A DNA stretch of 64,000 bases, from positions 92,582,033 to 92,646,032 of the forward strand of contig NC_035433.2 of NCBI RefSeq assembly GCF_002127325.2. The letters run 5' to 3'. This document shows, one piece after another, positions 22,945 to 34,630 of the stretch. How positions within the stretch are numbered: position 1 is the stretch's first letter; each line of letters begins with the position of its first letter. Source of the DNA: Helianthus annuus. Its lineage: Eukaryota > Streptophyta > Magnoliopsida > Asterales > Asteraceae. A model generated the notes under the pieces. The model was not told where the DNA came from and searched no databases. It saw nothing but the letters and a program-made list of their open reading frames with translations. The position numbers and the translations under genes are program-made.

Positions 22945-25039
22945 GCCCGTAACGAGTTTAAATCCATTTTATGCCCCGCAAGGGTATTTCGGTCTTTTTA
23001 AAGATTAATAAAGAGGTTTCTGAGTTTTACAGGAAATCTGAGTTTCCCGAACAGTTTATAAAGTCCAAAATACTTTATTTATTATTTAAAATCAGTAGCA
23101 ACTAGAATCGGGTCAAAAGACCTTGTAGAACCCAAGTTATGGCCGAAAAGGGTATATTCGGTATTTACCGAACCGTTGCCATAACCGCAGGTTATGAGTA
23201 GGTTAAAAATAATTAACAATCTTTAAAAATCCCAAAATATTATTTTACATCAGTGTGTAAAAGGTTTGGTGTCAAATCTGGGTTTAGATAGCTGTTATGC
23301 TAATTGCGCTATTTAATTATTAAAGTTTCCGTAATTTGCGCTATTTAGCATAACCCCTATTCTGGACCTCGGATTGACGTGAAACTTTAGGGACATGCTT
23401 AGAAATCAGTAACCAAGGTTATGATCCTTTCATATGTCCGAAATTCTCGTTTTAATTTAAAAAGGGCGTTACGGTCAACTTTTAAGCATTTAACGGAAAT
23501 GTGTAAAAGACTCGGACAAACAACGAACCGGTCACAGAGGGTTATACCATCATGTAACCTGGTCCTAAGAGAGTCCTAAGGCATATCAATAACATACTTT
23601 AACGGGTCAGAACTGAAGTCAAAGCAAAAGCAAAAGTCAAAGCTTTGCGACTTTCGGCTCCGAACCGGGTCAAAACAGAAAATGGTCGGATCAAACAAGC
23701 TTAGACTAGTTAATATACTTATTATCATGTTTTATGAGTGTTTAAACATGTTACATATCATCTACATTATAGATTATGCATGAAATCGCAAAATAGCATT
23801 TCTGTTGACTTTTTCTAAGCACGTTTGACTCGATATTCGGACTAATTAGAGTGGGAATCAGAGGGTGCCCTTTTAGGGGTTTAAAGCCCACATGATTACC
23901 AACATATAACTATCTTTGATTCGACAAACCACTGGACCATTTGTGATTTATCGCAAAGTCAATCGTTAATTACGACGGATTGACTTTTAAGCTAAAACTA
24001 TGGAAAAACGAAACCACAAAGGGTTAGGCAACTTACAGAAGCTTGGTGCACGACTAAGGATGTTAGAGGAATGCTTTAGAGCTCCAGAAGTGAACTAGAA
24101 TGCAGGTTTGAGGTGTATTTCACAATGGTACACTACCATGCCTTTTATAGTGAAAAACTTGGCTCAAGATCATTACAACTCACCCTACAATGGATCATGG
24201 ATGTTCAGCAGGTGGCCCTGGGTGCTAGGGGGCATGTAGAGGGCGCCCATGCTTCAATAAATGCCCAAATGATCGTTCACTAGCTCAAACATTGAATCTG
24301 TCCAAAGTTTCTGCATCTGGGACTCCCACGCGGCCCGTATTAGGATTCAGACAACATGGACGCGGGCCGCCTGAATCCCTATGTCAGTAAACGGATCTTC
24401 AACTAGCGCGCGGCCCGCATTAGCTCGACCATATTCTTAACGCGGCCCGCCTGAGGGTTAAATTCCAAGATTTTCAAATCTTTTGTAATGATTAACCTGA
24501 CCTTTCGGTTTCGAAGGCCCTCGATTATTTACAATTAAGGGCCTCGTGACTTTTACCCGCATTGTTAAGTCCCCGAGTTAGTTTAATTACTATCCGAAAA
24601 GCCTTAACTTTTATTGTTGACGCTTTTAACCCCTCGCATACGAATTTGATCATAACTTTCTCGTTTTAAAACGGAACTTCGCGAAATTTATATAGTATGT
24701 TCTAGTGAGCGTATTTTACTGTTACAAAGCCTCGAGTTTGTCAAGGGGTCACTCAGAGGTATAAATTAAACATGTTGACACGATTAACCCCTGTAGCTTG
24801 TAATCTCTCACTTTCTCCTGCGTTTCGCTCCGTACGATCCATGATTTATTCGTTTGAAGGTACGAGCATCATTTAGGGGTACTATACAGTATATTTACCC
24901 TTTGTTGACATTTATAACCCTCGAATTTGCATACTTTCAAGGTTTGTCAACTTTAGTCCTTTACTTAGTATTTACTACCACGTGTAAACTCATGACACAT
25001 GTCAACACATTATTGGACACAAAATTTTGAGGTGTTATA
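22945..25039 (-). repeat. 3' LTR of gypsy C, proximal part
   Basis: Continues C's 3' LTR after D's insertion; ACAAT is duplicated at the junction. In minus sense it holds the LTR start, the U3 and a TATA box (24141-24150, CTATAAAAGG on the minus strand). Four GCGGCCCG-type motifs lie near 24330-24450, upstream of the TATA. Relative to the right LTR it lacks an 18-bp segment near 24513. Its last base pairs read GTTATA instead of GTTACA. Confidence 0.92.
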
Positions 25040-25077
25040 TCCTCACCCCCTTAAAATAAATCTCGAACCGAGATTTA
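25040..25077 (-). other. PPT and pre-PPT inverted repeat of C
   Basis: Minus-strand TTAAGGGGGTGAGGA abuts the 3' LTR. Just upstream in sense is an inverted repeat with arms AAATCTCG and CGAGATTT (25057-25077). It has the same position as in D, E and F, but a different sequence. Confidence 0.8.
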
Positions 25078-27081
25078 CTGAAATAAATAAGCATATTTTT
25101 CTTTCATCGTGGCTTCAACCTCCCACGTGAATTCGGGACCTCCACGGGCATCCCATTTGACCTTAACAATAGGTACATGCTTCCTTCGAAGCTTCTTTAC
25201 CTGTCGATCTTCAATCGACAAAGGTTTTTCCATAAATTTCAAGCTCTCATCTATATGCACATCTGTATGTGGTATCCCCAATGATTCATCAGCGAAGCAC
25301 TTCTTTAGATTGCAGATGTGGAACACATTGTGAATTCCATCGAGCTCCTTCGGTAAGTTCAACTTAAAGGCAACTGACCCGACACGTTCGATAACCTCGA
25401 AAGGTCCTATGTATCTCGGGCTTAGTTTGCCTTTCTTACCGAAATGCATCACCCCCTTCCAGGGTGATACTTTAAGTAACACTTTTTCACCTACTTCGAA
25501 GTGAAAATCTTTACGCTTTGGATCTGCGTAACTCTTCTGCCTATCTCGGGCAGCTTTGAGACGGTCTCGAATCTGGACAATCTTGTCCGTTGTCTCGAAA
25601 ACTATCTCTGGTCCTGATAATTGGACATCTCCAACTTCCGCCCAACAAACAGGCGATCTACACTTTCTACCGTATAATGCCTCGAAGGGCGCAGCCTTAA
25701 TGCTGGTATGGTAGCTATTGTTGTAGGAGAATTCGATTAATGGTAGGTTCTTATCCCAACTACTACCCAAATTGATAGCACATGCACGTAGCATGTCTTC
25801 CAACGTTTGAATAGTAAGCTCACTCTGACCGTCTGTCTGAGGATGGTAAGCCGTACTAAAATTCAAACGTGTGCCCAAAGATTGCTGGAAACTTTCCAGA
25901 AATGCGACGTGTATCTGGTATCTCTGTCAGAGATAATAGACACAGGTATGGCATGCAAGGCTACAATCTTATCAACGTATAACTGGGCTAACATGTCGGA
26001 GCTATAAGTCTCCTTGATGGGTAAGAAATGTGATGACTTAGTCAGTCTGTCAACTATAACCCACATTGTATCATTTCCTTTCCTCGTCTTGGGTAACTTG
26101 GTAATAAAATCCATAGTTAGACATTCCCACTTCCATTCGGGAAGTTCAGGCTGTTGTAGCAAGCCTGACGGCTTTTGATGCTCAGCTTTGACTTGCGCAC
26201 AAGTCAAGCATTTGGCTACGTAAGCAGCTACAGACTTTTTCAAGCCTATCCACCAATAATTTGCCTTTAGATCCTGGTATATTTTATCTGCTCCAGGATG
26301 GACAGAGTATTTAGAACCATGGGCTTCCTGGAGAATGACCTCTCGAAGTCCTCCGCAAATCGGAACCCATATTCATCCATTTAATCGTAAAATTCCGTCC
26401 TTGCTAAGAGTTAACTGCTCCTCAGTTACTCCTAGCTTTTCTTTAGGATAGTTAGCTTCCAACAAAGCTTCTCTCTGTGCAGCTAACAACCTTTCCATCA
26501 AATTATTCTTCACTTCAATGCTATTGGCATTGATTCAGATGGGTTTCACCCTTTCTTTCCGACTCAGGGCATCAGCGACTACATTCGCCTTGCCGGGATG
26601 ATATTTGATTTCACAATCATAATCATTTAAAGTCTCCATCCAACGGCGTTGCCTCATATTCAACTCCTTCTGATTAAACAGTTGTTGAAGGCTCTTATGA
26701 TCAGAATAGATCACAAACTTGATACCATACAGATAATGCCTCCACAGTTTTAGTGCGAACACAACGGCACCCAGCTCCAAGTCATGGGTGGTGTAATTCT
26801 TTTCGTGCACCTTTAACTGTCTCGATGCATAGGCAATAACCTTGCCTTTCTGCATGAGCACACATCCCATGCCAGTGTGTGATGCGTCACAGTAAACTAC
26901 GAACTCTTCGGTACCTTCAGGCAATGTCAGTATAGGAGCGTTGCTCAACTTTTTCTTCAGAATATCAAAGGACTCTTGCTGCTTAGGGCCCCAAATGAAC
27001 TTTACTTTCTTCTTGGTCAAGGATGTTAAGGGCGCAGCAATCCTTGAAAAGTTTTCAATGAATCGCCTGTAATATCCTGCT
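25075..27081 (-). pseudogene. pol 3' half of gypsy C (RNase H, integrase, chromodomain), broken
   Basis: Continues C's pol left of insertion F. RNase H ([21 protein letters not shown]) spans about 26550-26900. The integrase zinc region (YSVHPGADK..., CLTCAQVK) spans about 26190-26310. The core has [18 protein letters not shown] and TDGQSE. A chromodomain-like end ([14 protein letters not shown]) lies near 25110-25150. TGA codons at 26535-26537 and 26373-26375 stand where CGA (Arg) is expected, i.e. CpG decay. A frameshift lies near 25880 inside the integrase core. Not functional. Confidence 0.88.
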
Positions 27082-29567
27082 TGTCACACCCCCAAAATCC
27101 CACCTGCGGGGTACTACCGCTTGGAGGCGTGACTGACCAGGATCCAGCCACCAATCATACTGAACAAGCATATAAGCAGTTATAAAAGTTTACCAATACG
27201 ATTGGCGTTTCAAAATAAACAAGTTAAGTTGCAAGCGGAAGCATAAGTTTAAAGTTATAACATAAGTTCAAAAGTTTCAAGTTTAACATAGCACGTAGCA
27301 ATCCGTGTCCCACAACGACCCTCCTCCATGCAAGCTCCAGCTGAGTACCTATGGTCCTGCAAAGCATGTAGTAACGAGTCAACAACTAGTTGAGTGAGTT
27401 CACGGTTGGGTGTTTGTTTTAGTTATTCCGAAAACAGTTTCCTTTAACTGGCATCCTGCCGTGGGGGTTACCCCATAGTTTAAAAACGTGACCTGTTCAT
27501 TCCCAGTTACTCCGGCACTCCAGCCGTGGGGGCTACCCCATGTTAGTTATCAGGCATTTCGGCCGTGGGGGCTACCCCATGCGTACACTAGACTCGTTAC
27601 CATATCGACTGCTGACTGTAGTCATGTTTAAGTGCCCTGAAAACATCAATGTCTATCATCATTGACGTGCCCCAGATCCATTAGTTCACGCCCGTCCTCT
27701 GCGGCACGGTGTGAGGCTTGTCAGACCTAAATAGCGCTATCTAACTAATGACCCGCTCGCCATTGGCCCGGCGATTAGTCGATACAAAAAGGAGGGACTT
27801 CGTGATAGAGTTTTAGTCTAGTACGTTTATCCGTCCATCCGGACGAGGAATCACATTCCTGAACCACTGACGTCCTACCCAAGGAGGACGAGGAATCCAC
27901 GTTCCTTAACCCCGTTCCCAACCCAGGGAATCCCATGCTTTGTAAAGGGTGTGAACTCACCTTTGTTTGCTCGGCAGTTAATCACAGAAAGATCAATCAA
28001 GTCGCAAGTAGTCAATAACGTCCTAACACGGATATCACTTATAATCAGATTCGAACCAAGTAGTGCACAAATGTTCAACACGTATGGCAAACACGTTTAA
28101 CATACACAGTTCACGGTTACAGTCAAATACAAACCCAGAGTCCATGTGTGAGGCCCAAACAGTTGGGCTCGTGATAACAGACCCAAATAACACATCAACA
28201 GTAACACAGAAGTCCATAAATTCGGCCCACTAACTTAGGCCCAAAGTGTGGTCTCGAGTCGCAACCGGACTCGCAAGCATGGTCTCGAGTCATGCTGTGT
28301 GTGCTGATCTCAGGTGGTTGCGAGTCGCAACCAGTGTCGCAACCATGGTTTCGGCTTGTCATGCTGAGGTCTCGAGTCGCAACGGGACTCGTAACCTGTG
28401 GTTTCGGCTTGTCCTGTTATGGTTGCGAGTCGCCACCGCGTGGTCTCGAGTCATCACGCTGTGGTTGCGAGTCGCAACTGGTTGATTGCGAGTCGGTATG
28501 CTGTCATTTTCACGTTCAGTGATGATGCAGATATGGTCAGCTTAATGGTACAATATAATCAGGCCCAAATCAGGAAACTACCAATAGAATTTCACTAACA
28601 TGTTTTCCTAATCAGGTTATTGGTCAAAGTGGATCAAAATCACAAGGGTTTTCAATCTTCAACTATCATTCAAAGTGTTCTTCATACATTCAAACCCATA
28701 TTCAACAAGTTCATAACATATTAATCACTTATTCAACCAAAACTATGAACAAGCATCAAAACACTTAACATAACACACAACTCGGTTTTCATATATGTCC
28801 GATTTCATGCCAAGTGCAACCCGATTTTATGTATCATCAAGATCTAGTAGTTTAAACTCTATTTAACCCAAGATATCATAACCCATGCATATAGTTTCAT
28901 CTTTCGACAACAAATGGTTATTTCATCAAACAAGCTTCTTGATAAACAATCATCTCATATAAAAGAACAACTTAACCATTAAACTCAAACACTAAGCATA
29001 ACATGAATCATCAACATTCATACATCACAAATCACAACAAAAATCAACCATAAACATTAAAAACACTAACCGGTTAATGGGTTGCGAGGGTGTGTGTAAA
29101 GCTTCCAACCGGGTGTGTGTGTGAGCCGATCCAAGTCCAAATCCGAGAATGATGAAGTGTTTGTGTTCTAGGGTTTAAGTGAGAGAAGTAGGAGAGTGTG
29201 TGTGTGTAATGTTCAACAAAGTGGTAACAAATAACTAAGGGTGGTTTATATAGGCTAGTTCAAGTGTGTGCACCCTTAGTGGGTTTCGAGTGGGTTTACG
29301 GCCCAATGGCCCAACCGGCCAAAGGTTCTCGGCCCAAATGCCCATTCGGTCACTATTCACTCGAGACCTCATGGTCTCGAGTCGGGTTCTTTGTTCTCGG
29401 GTTGGGTTCTCGGTTCACATAAAACACGTACACATATATATATATATACAAATGCATACATACCAAGCACATAAAAGTTCACGTTTATCATTAAGTTTAG
29501 TCAGTCAACTAGTCACATAATGTACCAGCAAGTTACAACGAAAGGTTCTAAATTTCGAGTTGTCACA
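27082..29567 (-). repeat. 3' LTR of gypsy F
   Basis: Second copy of F's LTR; positions are offset by 7549 from the 5' LTR. It holds the intron-like interval (27357-27960), the E/F structured domain (27679-27750), CCGTGGGG...CCCCAT hairpins (about 27460-27580), the GAGTCGCAAC palindrome cluster (28246-28500), a TATA box (29245-29254, minus) and a TA microsatellite (29433-29449). Confidence 0.95.
28246..28500. repeat. GAGTCGCAAC palindrome cluster in F LTR
   Basis: Repeated GGTTGCGAGTCGCAACC-like palindromes and GGTCTCGAGTC words, at least eight in 250 bp. In sense order they lie between the TATA box and the putative splice donor. Duplicate cluster at about 35795-36050. Confidence 0.75.
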
Positions 29568-29707
29568 TCATCCCCAAGTTGAAAGAAATTTCGTCCCGAA
29601 ATTTGATGGCACTCACTGAGGAAGCTAGTCAAGTTATAATGTTTTCCCGGTTATCCTGGGGTGTCACATCCACCCCCCGTTGATCTGGAATTTCGTCCCG
29701 AAATTCC
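29568..29707 (-). other. PPT and duplicated inverted repeats of F
   Basis: Minus-strand PPT AACTTGGGGATGA (29568-29580). Inverted repeats lie at 29586-29604 (AAATTTCG/CGAAATTT arms) and 29687-29707 (GGAATTTCG/CGAAATTCC arms), the second within the 3' end of the coding frame, as in D. Confidence 0.8.
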
Positions 29708-32700
29708 GTAGCTTCAACCTCAGTAGCGTTTGTACTGTTCTCAAACAGTTGGGGATACTTTTGTTTCATCCGATCTTCGCGCTCCCAGGTAAACTCTGGG
29801 CCGCGACGTGAGTTCCAACGAACTCGAACAAGAGGTATTCTAGTGCTCTTGAGGACCTTAACATCCCGGTCCGTGATCTCGACTGGTTCTTCGACGAATT
29901 TCAACTGTTCGTCGATCGTGAGTTCCTTCAGAGGAACTACGTGCGTCTCATCTGACAGACACTTCTTCAGATTCGACACATGGAAAACGTTGTGAACTGC
30001 ACCGAGTTCTGCTGGTAAGCTCAGTCTGTAGGCCACCTTGCCTATTTTCTCGATGATTTCAAAAGGTCCAACGTATCGTGGGTTGAGTTTGCCTCGTTTA
30101 CCAAAACGAACAACACCCTTCCAGGGTGAAACTTTGAGTAATACCCGCTCCCCAACCTGGAGCTCAAGTGGTTTCCTGCCCTTATCGGCGTAGGCCTTCT
30201 GACGGTCACGAGCGGCCGCCATGCGTTGTCGTATTTGAGCAATCCGCTCAGTAGTGTCTACCACATGTTCTGGACCAGTGATTTGACTATCTCCCACCTC
30301 TGCCCAACAGAGGGGTGACCGGCATTTACGTCCGTACAATGCCTCAAACGGAGCAGCTTTAATGCTGGTGTGGTAGCTGTTATTATACGAGAATTCCACG
30401 AGTGGCAGATGCCTTTCCCAGCTGTTGCCAAAGTCGATTACACAAGCGCGAAGCATGTCTTCTAATGTCTGAATAGTTCGCTCGGACTGCCCGTCCGTCT
30501 GTGGGTGATACGCTGTGCTCATATCAAGACGTGAGCCAAAAGACTTGTGCATTGCCTGCCACAGTTCCGAAGTAAAACGTGCATCTCGATCAGAGATGAT
30601 AGAAGTGGGCACCCCGTGCCTCGAAACAACTTCCTTGAGGTATATTTCTGCTAAAGTGGAGAACTTATCTGTTTCTTTGATTGCCAAGAAGTGTGCGGAT
30701 TTCGTGAGTCGATCCACGATCACCCAGATAGTATCGTTTCCGCGCTGTGATCTAGGTAGGCCAGTAACGAAATCCATGGAAATTTGCTCCCATTTCCATT
30801 GTGGTATCTCTGGTTGTTGGAGTAGGCCTGAGGGTTTCTGATATTCCGTCTTGACTCGCGCACAAGTCAAACACTTGCTGACATAAGTTGCTATGTGGGC
30901 CTTCATGCTAGGCCACCAATACGTAGTTTTAATATCGTGGTACATCTTGTCCGAACCAGGGTGTACCGAGTAGCGAGATTTGTGCGCTTCATCCATCACG
31001 AGTTCCCGTAAATCGCCATAGTGCGGGACCCAAATGCGTCCTGTTACATAATAAGCACCGTCTTCCTTCTGTTCTAAGCGTTGCCTTGACCCGCGTAGGG
31101 CTTCGGCTCTAACGTTTTCTGGTTTCAGTGCTTCTATCTGAGCAGCTCGTATTTGCGAAGGTAGACTAGAATGTATCGTGAGTTGTAAAGCTCTTACGCG
31201 CTTAGGCGCAGTGTCCTTTCGGCTGAGGGCGTCTGCCACAACATTGGCCTTGCCCGGGTGGTACCTGATAGAGCACTCGTAGTCATTCAGCAGCTCGACC
31301 CATCGTCGTTGCCGCATATTCAGTTCCTTCTGCTTGAATATGTGTTCTAAACTTCTGTGGTCGGTGTAGATGGCGTACTTGGTTCCGTATAGGTAATGCC
31401 GCCATAGTTTAAGTGCGAAAACAACAGCTCCCAGCTCTAAATCATGCGTAGTGTAGTTCTTCTCGTGAACTTTGAGTTGTCGTGAGGCGTAGGCTATGAC
31501 TTTATCTCGTTGCATCAATACACAACCAAGACCTTGAATTGATGCATCACAGTAAACCACAAAATCTTCTGTGCCCTCTGGCAGTGAAAGGATAGGTGCA
31601 CTACAAAGTCTATCCTTTAGATGTTGAAAAGCTAACTCTTGTGCATTTCCCCAATGATAGACAACGCCTTTCTGTGTTAGCAAGGTCAGAGGCTGCGCAA
31701 TCTTAGAAAAATCCTTAATGAATCTCCTGTAGTAACCTGCCAATCCCAAAAATTGGCGAATTTCCTTAGGTGTGCGGGGCGCAGGCCAGTTCTTAATAGA
31801 GTCCACTTTGGATGGATCAACGTGAATTCCATCCTTGTTCACCACATGCCCTAGGAAATGGACCTCTCGAAGCCAGAAGTCGCATTTCGAGAATTTCGCG
31901 TAAAGCTGTTCCTTCCGAAGGAGTTCCAGAATAAGTCGTAGATGCTGTTCGTGCTCTTCTTTGCTCTTAGAATAGATCAGGATGTCGTCGATGAAGACTA
32001 TAACAAACTTATCCAGGTACGGCTTGCAAACTCGGTTCATCAAATCCATAAAAACTGCCGGTGCGTTCGTCAGCCCAAACGGCATGACCAGAAACTCATA
32101 GTGCCCATATCGAGTCCTAAAGGCCGTCTTAGAGACATCCTCTTCTCGAACTCTCAGCTGGTGATATCCCGATCTCAGATCGATCTTTGAATAGTAGCTC
32201 GACCCCTGCAACTGGTCGAACAAGTCGTCAATGCGCGGTAGAGGATAACGATTCTTCACAGTTACCTTGTTGAGTTCACGATAGTCGATACACATTCTGA
32301 AGGTACCGTCCTTCTTCTTCACAAATAACACTGGAGCTCCCCAAGGCGATGAGCTAGGACGAATAAAACCTTTATCCAAGAGTTCTTGTAGTTGCGTGGA
32401 GAGTTCTTCCAATTCTGATGGCGCTAAACGATAAGGTGCACGGGCTACAGGCGCAGCTCCAGGAGCTAGATCAATCTGAAACTCGACTTGGCGATGGGGC
32501 GGAAGACCAGGTAATTCCTCAGGGAATACCTCAGGATAGTCGCGTACAACGGGAAAATCTTCTAACTTCTTCTCCTTCTCTGTGGTATCAGTAACTAGAG
32601 CCAAAATCGCAGTGTGGCCCTTCCGTAAGCATTTCTGAGCCTTAAGAAGAGAGATGATGTTCTCAACAGCACTTCTCTTGTCGCCACGAATCATGAGAGG

Positions 32701-34322
32701 TTCTCTACCTAAACCAGGAATACGAACGATCTTCTCGTTGCAAAGAATCTCTGCTCGGTGTTGGGATAACCAATCCATCCCAATGACAACGTCGAAACTA
32801 CCCAAGATAATAGGAATGAGATCAATAGAGAAGGTCTGGTTAGCGAGAATAAGCTGGCAACCCTTGACTACGTGTGAGGCTTCCAAACTCTTACCATTAG
32901 CTAGCTCTACAGTGTGCTTGTCGCTCAGGGGTGTAGGAATACGCTTAAGCATCTTACTAACTTCTAGTGACACATAGCTAGTATCGGCACCCGAATCAAA
33001 TAAGACTGTAACATAAAAGTCGTCGAGAAGGAACTTACCCGTCACCACGTTGGGATCATTCCTTGCTTCACCTTGACCAATCACGAACACTCGTCCCCTA
33101 GCACCATTGTTGTTGTTTCCATTGTTACCATTCCCCTGATTGTTGTTGTTGTTCTGGTTCAGTTGGGGACAGTCTTTCTTGAAGTGGCCTTCAGCTCCAC
33201 ACTGAAAGCACCCTTTGTTGTTACCCTGCTGCTGTCGCTGGTTCTGCTGAGGTTGCTGACGATTCTGATTGGCGGGGTATGCGCTTCTGCAATCCTTTGC
33301 AACATGACCCGGCTTGTTGCATCGATGACAGTTGCCCCTGGTGCATGGCCCACTGTGATGTAAGTTGCAACGATTGCACTTGGGGTGATTCCCCTTGTAC
33401 CCACCATGACTTTGGCCACCAGACGACTGCTGACCGGGGCTCTTGTGATCGTCCGTCTTTCTCTGCTGAGACTGAGATTGCACAGAAGTTGAACCCTTGC
33501 TTGAAGTTCCATCCCATTTCCGTTTATCCCCACTAGAAGCACCAGAAGTAGTTGCAGCACCTATACGCTTCGGTAACTTGTTTTGCTCCACCGCCTGATC
33601 AGTAAGACGGTGAGCCAACTGTACAACCTGCTGGATAGTAGTCAAGTTCGCTGAAGTCACATGACTTTGGATCTCTGGCACCAAGCCCTTGAGATAGAGT
33701 TCAATTCGCTTATACGGAGGGTCCACCATAGTAGGACACAACAAGGCTAGCTCATGCGATCTCTTAGTGTATGCCTCAATTTCTGACCCCGACATCTTGA
33801 GATTGTAGAACTCATCTTCCAGCTTGTGAATGTCGTCACGACTGCAGTATTCCTCCCTGATCATTTCCTTGAAGTTTTCCCATGGGGTGGCGTTGGCAGC
33901 AACCAACCCTAACATCTGTACTTGAGCATTCCACCACGTGAGGGCCAAACCCTCGAGAGTACCAGTAGCATACTTCACCCTGCGCGCTTCAGGGCATTCA
34001 CACATTTCGAACACAGACTCCAGTTTCTCAAACCAGTGTAGGAGACCTACTGCTCCTTCAGTGCCGCTAAAAGTTGTGGGTCGACAGTCCATAAAGGTCT
34101 TAAAAGTGCACACCGGTGCCTGAGCATACTGACCTAAGGTAGGTGAAAGAAAGACAGAGTTTAACACAAAGGTTGGTTCACGAGAGTAGGATCCAAATGA
34201 TCCTAGAACAATTTCGGACTGCAGGATATACCTCCTGCGTTTGCAGCTGCAAGCGCTGCGGCAACTCGCTCGTTGATCAAAGCCGTCAACTGGGCTTGCG
34301 TCATGTTAACGCGTCCAGACAT
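29629..34322 (-). CDS. gag-pol polyprotein of gypsy chromovirus F
   Basis: Single polyprotein. I place the start at the ATG at 34322 ([13 protein letters not shown]) because it matches D's gag start. With the 98-base insert 34134-34231 removed, the frame is open for about 1531 codons. Approximate residues: Gag capsid 1-240, two zinc knuckles 285-340 (ending [14 protein letters not shown]), aspartic protease DSGAD 409, [10 protein letters not shown] 745, RNase H YCDAS 890, integrase zinc motif 1080-1115 and core Asp 1150, Asp 1211 and Glu about 1248, chromodomain-like tail 1425-1490 ([17 protein letters not shown]). Tekay/Del-type chromovirus layout. All catalytic motifs look intact. If the insert is not spliced, Gag ends after about 40 residues; an open frame of 1512 codons starting at 34167 would remain, but without the Gag start. 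Confidence 0.9.
34134..34231 (-). other. 98-bp intron-like insertion in F gag
   Basis: In sense the exon ends GCAGGAG, then GTATATCC...CACCTACCTTAG, then GTCAGTATGC. It has GT-AG ends, a pyrimidine-rich 3' side (CTGTCTTTCTTTCACCTAC) and a TTAAAC branch-like word. AGGT is duplicated at both edges. Length 98 is not a multiple of 3 and it carries an in-frame TAG. Precise removal restores the NAGGQ reading seen in D, which has no insert. It is either a spliced intron or a recent disrupting insertion. Confidence 0.65.
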
Positions 34323-34550
34323 GGTTCTTCATAATAAGAGTAATACGTGTGAGAGAGGTTCGCGAAAGCACGATAGTAGGACAGAGTAAGCACGCACGTG
34401 TTCAAACAACAGTAGTTATACTAATCAAGCATACCATGAGCAATGTACTACGCAACTAACAAGTAGGCAATATACATACATCATATTACCTAGAACGTCG
34501 AGCCTTGCATGAGGAGCGAAGTGTCGTTGTGGACCGTTGAGCACTAAACC

Positions 34551-34627
34551 GGTTATAGTTTGGTTTTAACAAAAACGTTTCTCCTTTATTAAAACCAAGT
34601 TCACTATAACCAATGGCTCTGATACCA
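34551..34627 (-). other. PBS and post-PBS hairpin of F
   Basis: PBS complement at 34616-34627 (TGGTATCAGAGC on the minus strand), three bases from the LTR. The hairpin at 34551-34611 has outer arms GGTTATAG/CTATAACC, inner TGGTTTTAA/TTAAAACCA and a loop with AAACGTTTT, as in D and E. Confidence 0.8.
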
Positions 34628-34630
34628 ATC

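Noticed and set aside
28246..28598. Overlapping open frames at the GAGTCGCAAC cluster of F's LTR
   Set aside because: Repeated codons come from the repeat words; frames lie in an LTR and are duplicated in the other LTR.
30515..33560. Plus-strand and alternate-frame open frames opposite F gag-pol
   Set aside because: They are shadows of the long minus-strand coding frame.
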